Positions 58,931 through 64,000 of a stretch of DNA of 64,000 bases are shown one piece after another. The DNA is from Turbatrix aceti (lineage: Eukaryota; Nematoda; Chromadorea; Rhabditida; Panagrolaimidae), in contig OZ017766.1 in NCBI GenBank assembly GCA_963969345.1, positions 10,354,001 to 10,418,000 on the forward strand, read 5' to 3'. The position numbers were made by a program, and so were the translations under genes. Position 1 is the stretch's first letter, and every line of letters begins with the position of its first letter. The notes beneath the pieces were generated by a model. It searched no databases. It was not told the DNA's origin and saw only the letters and a program-made list of their open reading frames with translations.

Positions 58931-59910
58931 ACAGACCATTCGTAAAGTCTTGTGTTTCCTAGTGAAAAAGACTGTCTTGGAGAAAGCATTTTTTTAATTT
59001 TTTTGAATGTTGCAGCAGATGTGTGAGCACTTTTCAGGCTTTGCTTGGGGATAACGCTGGCTTTGATTTATTACGTAGTCTGTCCATTAGTTTTTTCTAT
59101 TGTTTCGATGTTAGCAAGAATTGTGTGAACAAAAATCTTGCGCTATGATTCATTTATTCAACCTATAAATAAAGCGAACCGAAACAATTGGATAAATATA
59201 AATATAAATAACTCATGTCGGTGATTACAAGTGATTCGTTTGTTGAAAAGCAATTGATGTTTTAAATATTGGTATCTGAAACGACATCTTGAATGACTAC
59301 TTGGTTATTTAAAAGACAGTCCGCGAGCCGATTTACATTCGACGACCCCTCAATTTTTACACTTTCAAATGTTTTGAGTCAAAGTTGTAGAGGAAAATCT
59401 AATATTGCAGTTATAGACTGCCTTTAGGGTTCTCTACAACTTTGACTCAAAACATTCAAAAGTGTAAAAATTGAGGGGTCGGCCTTCTCCCCTTGTTAGT
59501 AAATCGGCTCTATTAAGCATACCTGTAAAAACTCACCTGCAAAAATAAAATGTATCTTATAATACTTCTGCGAACATATATAGTATGTATTATATATAAC
59601 ACATCATCTGTTTATTAAATATATATTATGGTTGTATATTTGTATTCTGTAACGACACATTGAAATCGTACATAATTTCTGGACAATAACTTACGCATGC
59701 GTATGTATATATTTTGTATAATACTTAATAAATATACATAAATAGTTTTTTAATACACATACACAACTTACAAAGAAATTGTGAGGTCTTGTGATCTTGA
59801 AAAAATCTGTCTTGGGCAAGGCGTTCTATTTTGAGCAGATGTGTAAGAAATTTTCAGGCATCACTTGTGGAGAACGCGCACTTTGATTTATTATTTGCCC
59901 TGTCCAAGGA
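58931..59910 (+). repeat. Diverged direct duplication
   Basis: About 58931-59085 and 59770-59910 share cttgtg...gaaaaa-ctgtcttgg, gcagatgtgtgagca/gtaaga, tttcaggc and ctttgatttatta in the same order. Weaker similarity extends upstream (gattcgtttgttg near 58617 and 59231). Together they suggest an 830-bp tandem duplication that has decayed. Confidence 0.5.
59313..59512. mobile_element. Short TTAA-flanked foldback, related to the 1.4-kb palindromes
   Basis: The arms carry acaactttgactcaaaacatt and its complement, and end near GACAGTCCGCGAGCCGATTT on the left and aaatcggctc on the right, with TTAA at both borders (59309-59312, 59513-59516). The left end resembles GAGACAGTCCACGACAGGAT of copy 2, suggesting a deleted derivative. 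Confidence 0.65.
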
Positions 59911-60546
59911 TAAAGAAAATTGAACAATACTGCAGAAAAGATAAATGGTGCACTCACCAGCACGTGCGCGCTGAATCATGCCATCGATGCGGTAAATGTC
60001 AGGGTTTTTCAATCTCAAACAAACCAAAGAGGTTGGATAGAGTCCGGGTTAACATACTAAGTGAAAGCCATACTTGTTATTTAGTTTTTTTGGTTACATT
60101 GTTGTGATGGTTAGACAAAACTCTATGCAAATGATCGTGTATGATGTATGTCTGTGTGTCAGTGTAACAAAATAAAGCATACACGCACACACTTTGTCTA
60201 ACTAATAAATGCATTCAGGTTACACCCCAGAAAGTACGGTCCTTTACTGTCTAATTCAATGACGTCAGCGAGTTGTATGTTAAATTTTTTGGCGGGAAAA
60301 ATATTCATCAGAACCGTATACAAGCAAATGGCAAAGCATCCGCGTCGCGCAATTGCAACGGCACTAACACGACAAACAGACTGTTGCCACTCTTCACTGC
60401 TGCACGGTGTCTTATTCCCCCTTATTTTTGGACAAACTTGCCTGCAACGTGCGCGCGCGCACAGCTTCAGCCTGCTTTGTTTTCCTGTGGGTGAAAATGA
60501 TAACTTAGCGTTTTTTTCGCAGGCATTTTTTTCTTTTGTGTGTTCA

Positions 60547-62162
60547 TCCAATCAACAGATTACAATTTTGCGATCATTTTGATACCACACGTGAAAAAAA
60601 ATATTTAGTTTGGGCTGAGCGACAGGCTACATAAAATTGACTTTTTTCAAAATTGTCATGATCTTTACAGCCGAAGTCGACCGTCTAATTGTCCCAATTT
60701 TTTTTTTTAGAATTAAAATGCCTAGAGGAACACATACGAATAATAAAAATCACCACTTATGCTTTTCCCCAATGAGATATCAATTGATAACTGATTACTT
60801 ACTTCCAAAGCAACTGTGTCCATATATTTGTGTCTACGCAAATGGTGCCTCCGAGACACGGGAGTAGGATCAATCGATCGGCGGCGACGAGACGATTGCA
60901 ATGATGTATACCGTTTTGAGGCTAACCGCCGACAAAGTTGTTAAAAATGCCAAAAACACCCGAATTTGTGTCTAAACAAATGGTGCCTCCGAGACACGGG
61001 AGTAGGATCAATCGCTCGGCGTCGACGAGACGATTGCAAAGATGTATACCGTTTTGATGCTAACCGCCGACAAAGTTGTTAAAAATGCCAAAAACATCCG
61101 AAAATGAACGCTTCCATTTGCTTTTATGTGCGTCCGTCGTGACGTGTCATGCAACGTGCGTTCATTTTCGCTTGCGTTGCGCGCGAGTGCGCTGCGTCTG
61201 CATTCATTTTGAGCATTTTTAGGCGTTTTTTTGGCATTATAGGGCGTTTTTTGGCATTTTAGGGCGTTTTTTTGGCATTTTTTTTTGCATTTTTTAGCAT
61301 TTTTTTTGCATTTTTTTTGCATTTTTCTAGCATTTATTATGCGTTTTCGGCTTTTTTTAGCATTTGTTTAGCATTTTTCGTTTTTTGGCATTCTAGGGTG
61401 TTTTTAGGCGTTTTTTGAGCGTTCGTAGGGACATTTTAGAGCATTTATTAGCATTTTCAGGCGTACAAAAGCGTTTTGGGCATTATTGGCATGCTTTAAG
61501 CATTTTTTGGGCGTTTGTAGGCATTTTAAAGCATATATTAGCGTTTTCGGCGTTTTTAGGCATTTTTGTGCGTTTTTTCGGCATTATAGAGCGTTTTCGG
61601 CATTTTTCTAGCATTTTTGTGCGTTTTTTAGCATTTTTCTAACATTTTTATGCATTTTTCAGCATTTTTTAAGCATTTTTTAGCATTTTTCTAGCATTTT
61701 TTTTGCATTTTTTTAGCATTTTTCTAGCATTTTTTTTGCATTTTCTAGCATTTTTTATGCGTTTTTGGCATTCAGGGCCCGAAGGGCCCGCCTGGCTTGT
61801 TTCCCTTATAAAAGAGTGCGCACGCGCTGCGCGCTCACACGGAATTTTAAAATTAGTCGTTCCGAGAACCCTCAAATTGCATTTTTTCTGTCGATTACGT
61901 AGTTTTTTATAAGGGATATCTGTAATCAATTGATATCTCATTGGGGAAAAGCATAAGTGGTGATTTTTATTATTCGTATGTGTTCCTCTAGGCATTTTAA
62001 TACTATAAAAAAAATATAAGAGAATTTGACGGTCGATTTCGGCTGTGATTGTCATGACAATTAAACAAAAAGACAATTTTGGGGAGCTTGCCGCTCCGCC
62101 CAAACTAATTTGTTTTTTTCACATGTGGTATCAAAATGATCGCAAAATTGTAATCTATTGGA
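60547..62162. mobile_element. Composite palindromic element with internal minisatellite
   Basis: Inverted arms 60547-60805 and 61905-62162 share TCCAAT ends, agattacaattttgcgatca and gcctagaggaacacatacga. Between them are two direct copies of a 128-bp unit (about 60840-60965 and 60983-61100, ggtgcctccgagacacggga) and about 560 bp of gcatttttt/gcgtttttt minisatellite (61200-61770). Short peptides such as MPRGTHTNNKNHHL appear in both arms and are not credible genes. No transposase was seen. Confidence 0.7.
61200..61770 (+). repeat. GCATTTTT/GCGTTTTT minisatellite
   Basis: Dozens of 9-18-bp units of the form (t)agcattttt, ggcattttt and ggcgttttt run head to tail with variable spacing. The strand asymmetry is strong (almost no A outside agca). 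Confidence 0.85.
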
Positions 62163-62347
62163 CTCAGTCAAAAAAAACGCGCGCGCGCACCAAAGAAACA
62201 AAACAAGGTGTATGTTCGAGGCATTTTAAAAATAAAATGAAAAAAACGAAAATGTTGTTGCACAATAATTTTTCGTATCGCTTCCATCGCTGCTGTACAC
62301 GCCGATCTTTCTCTGCCTCCGGCACAACCAAGAACGATGTGTACTTT

Positions 62348-62384
62348 TCAGGTAAATTTTGTCACTCAGGGCAAAATTTACCTG
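62348..62384. repeat. Perfect 14-bp inverted repeat (hairpin)
   Basis: TCAGGTAAATTTTG and CAAAATTTACCTGA surround a 9-bp loop (tcactcagg plus one). The stem is perfect. No role can be assigned. Confidence 0.6.
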
Positions 62385-63444
62385 AAATTGTACAAATTAT
62401 GCAACACGGGGAAAATAAATTTGGACTTTTGCATTTGACGTCATCCACATAACATAACAGATACGCTGAAATGTATGGTGCCATTCATATGCGAATAAAA
62501 ACACGAATATAAAAAATCAAAGGCAATGTCATTAGAAAATGACCAAAAAAGAAACAATACGCATAAATTGCAAACCAATACATAAACAGTTTTTCTGTTT
62601 ATGATAAACTGGCTTTCGCCAAGAAACCTGAAATATTTATTTGTCACACATTTTTTCTGTAATCAAAATTTTTTCGTATTGGCATACAATACTCTCTACA
62701 ACACCCTGCAGATACACTACAGCATGCCGCAGCAAATGCACCAACATACATTTATTTAAAAATGCAGAGCGCTTGTTTGACATCTAAAAAGAATACGATA
62801 AAAAAGATACAGGGACAAAAAAACAATCAATAGTGCAAAAAATACGTAGAATTCAATAAGCAACAAATCACCCCGCCAGCGCGCGCCACTTTTTTGGCGC
62901 GCTTGACAAAATAATTTTTTTCACTTATCTAAAATGAACTGTACCATAATGTGTTGAGCGCAATGTGGATTAGGGTCGCAAACAGGAACAAAAAACACCA
63001 CCATATGCAAATAATTTGTTTGAAATAATCATTGTTTTTTTTTTCAGAGAAAATTGATAGCTTTTTTACGCTTTTTTGGACGGGGCAATTTCCCCGTCCC
63101 CGACCAAATCTGTCCCCAACGAGAAAAATTTTGCGTTTTCAAGTACCACACTCCAATACAAAAACCCCTGCGACATTATCACAGAGCGCGTATTTTATGC
63201 ACACCGTATGTCCTTTGTCAGTCAGCAAATTCCAAAACTTCGATGACTTGCATCATAGTCGATTATTTCTTTATCTTCATTTTAAGCTGTAAATGGTGTA
63301 TAAAAACGTGTATTTTCTTATCAACAAGTGTGTACAAGGTTTTATAGGCCGATTATCTATCGTACATCTTTGCATAAAATCAAGCACACAAATATAATTT
63401 TGATCATTATTTATTGTTCATCACTAAAATTGGTCGTTCTAGCT

Positions 63445-63820
63445 ATGGCTGAAGCATTTGATTTTAATGATCTTCTTGTTGACTTGGAAGCAGGTGCAAA
63501 AGATTTACCTAATCGTATTTATTTTCACATCAGCAACGTCCAAGGCCTTAACAACCAGAAATGTGAAAAATTATTAAAAGAATATGAAACCAGAACTATT
63601 TTCTGTGTCACTGAAACTTGGAATACCTCTCGGAATACCTTGCAGAGTAAGAACTCCCGACACGAAAGTTATGCGCACTTTTTTCACGTTTTTTTGAAAG
63701 TGATGTCTGTTTGTCGGCATTTTTCGTACATTCATATATTTTTTTAGCTTTGCCATTTTACACAGTTGTTGAGCTCAGTCTGATAATTCGTATGCATTTT
63801 TAACTGAGTGGATAACTTAT
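63445..63820 (+). pseudogene. Fragment resembling the N-terminus of a LINE-type AP endonuclease
   Basis: From ATG 63445 the product runs MAEAFDFNDLLVDLEAG, then IYFHISNVQGLNNQKCEKLL and TIFCVTETWN. The N-x-QGLxxK...I-x-C-x-TETW pattern is the first part of the EEP/APE-type endonuclease of non-LTR retrotransposons. A donor after 63646 and an acceptor at 63747 would add TLPFYTVVELSLIIRMHF and a stop. Catalytic residues beyond the TETW motif are absent. It is therefore either a truncated retrotransposon copy or a short host-captured exon. Nothing further coding is seen to the window end. Confidence 0.4.
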
Positions 63821-64000
63821 CGGGGAAATTTGCTACAACGCACTAAAAACGCAGGTTTTTCAAAATGTTTTCGTGCCGCATTCGGAAATCTAAACGGATA
63901 TCCGTTTTTTCTCAATTAAGTCCGCTTTGTCATACTCATAACTAAGATTTAAGACCAAAACGGAGACACGAGCGACATTATCTATTTCGGAATGTCGTTT

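Larger units (their letters stand above)
58093..63444. other. Repeat-rich intergenic region
   Basis: About 5.3 kb without a supported gene. It contains TATA/ACATA simple repeats, two diverged copies of a segment (58610-59085 and 59225-59910), a short TTAA foldback, the composite palindrome 60547-62162 with its minisatellite, and several perfect hairpins (58666-58697, 62348-62384, 63078-63099). Short open frames in it look like chance or repeat by-products. Confidence 0.5.

Noticed and set aside
60712..60866. THAP-like zinc-finger start (MPRGTHTNNKN...) and CSRHF motif near 62215
   Set aside because: The Cys/His spacing of a C2CH THAP domain is not met, and the first peptide occurs in both palindrome arms.

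Overview
This is an AT-rich eukaryotic window. Exons are GC-richer islands separated by T-rich introns with GT...TTTTCAG borders. It is most likely a nematode genome, and probably not a close Caenorhabditis relative because introns are long and repeat-laden. The nematode evidence is a MUT-7-type exonuclease, two nematode-style serpentine chemoreceptors, a small Ly6-like GPI protein, and several ATGs lying 13-69 nt behind an acceptor with no obvious upstream exon (as expected for spliced-leader trans-splicing). No plasmid, phage or bacterial features were seen.

Layout: (1) 1-403 minus, 5' end of a TOM70-like mitochondrial import receptor, divergent from (2) 816-6570 plus, a complete 7-exon FIG4 phosphoinositide phosphatase (915 aa, catalytic CX5R present). 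(3) 7429-15667 plus, a 9-exon MUT-7/EXD3-like 3'-5' exonuclease with DEDDy nuclease and Mut7-C regions. Its 1.66-kb fifth intron holds an unresolved antisense acidic ORF. (4) 15668-21708, intergenic or 5' region with a 0.9-kb foldback. (5) 21709-30984 plus, an 11-exon multidomain membrane protein (signal peptide, EGF, three TIL, three DOMON, SEA, TM, cytoplasmic tail). Its first DOMON is interrupted by a single-nucleotide frame break, and an antisense tRNA-Lys lies in one of its introns. (6) 30985-48718, a transposon-rich stretch holding one Ly6/GPI gene (37191-40500), a 1.39-kb palindromic element, a tandem array of minisatellite-bearing elements, a hAT-type MITE and a perfect TRIM-like mini-LTR retroelement. 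(7) 48719-50664 plus, a SPRY protein of the SPSB type that lacks a SOCS box and carries an N-terminal coiled coil, convergent with (8) 50835-53136 minus, TAF4. (9) 54029-56667 plus and 56791-58092 minus, two convergent 7TM chemoreceptors. The first has a 1.37-kb foldback in intron 1, and the second has a GC-AG intron. (10) 58093-64000, a repeat-rich region ending in a fragment resembling the endonuclease of a LINE.

The genes do not form one pathway; they are housekeeping genes (import, lipid phosphatase, transcription), a small-RNA nuclease, an extracellular adhesion-type protein and chemosensory receptors. The most striking patterns are in the non-coding DNA. Several genes carry their own short repeated motif across their introns (FIG4, MUT-7, the DOMON gene, TAF4). 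A TTAA-flanked family of near-perfect palindromes occurs three times. A 576-bp LTR element with identical 142-bp LTRs and a 5-bp target duplication looks recently inserted. Exon coordinates below were derived by hand from splice signals, reading phase and recalled family resemblance; no alignment was run.
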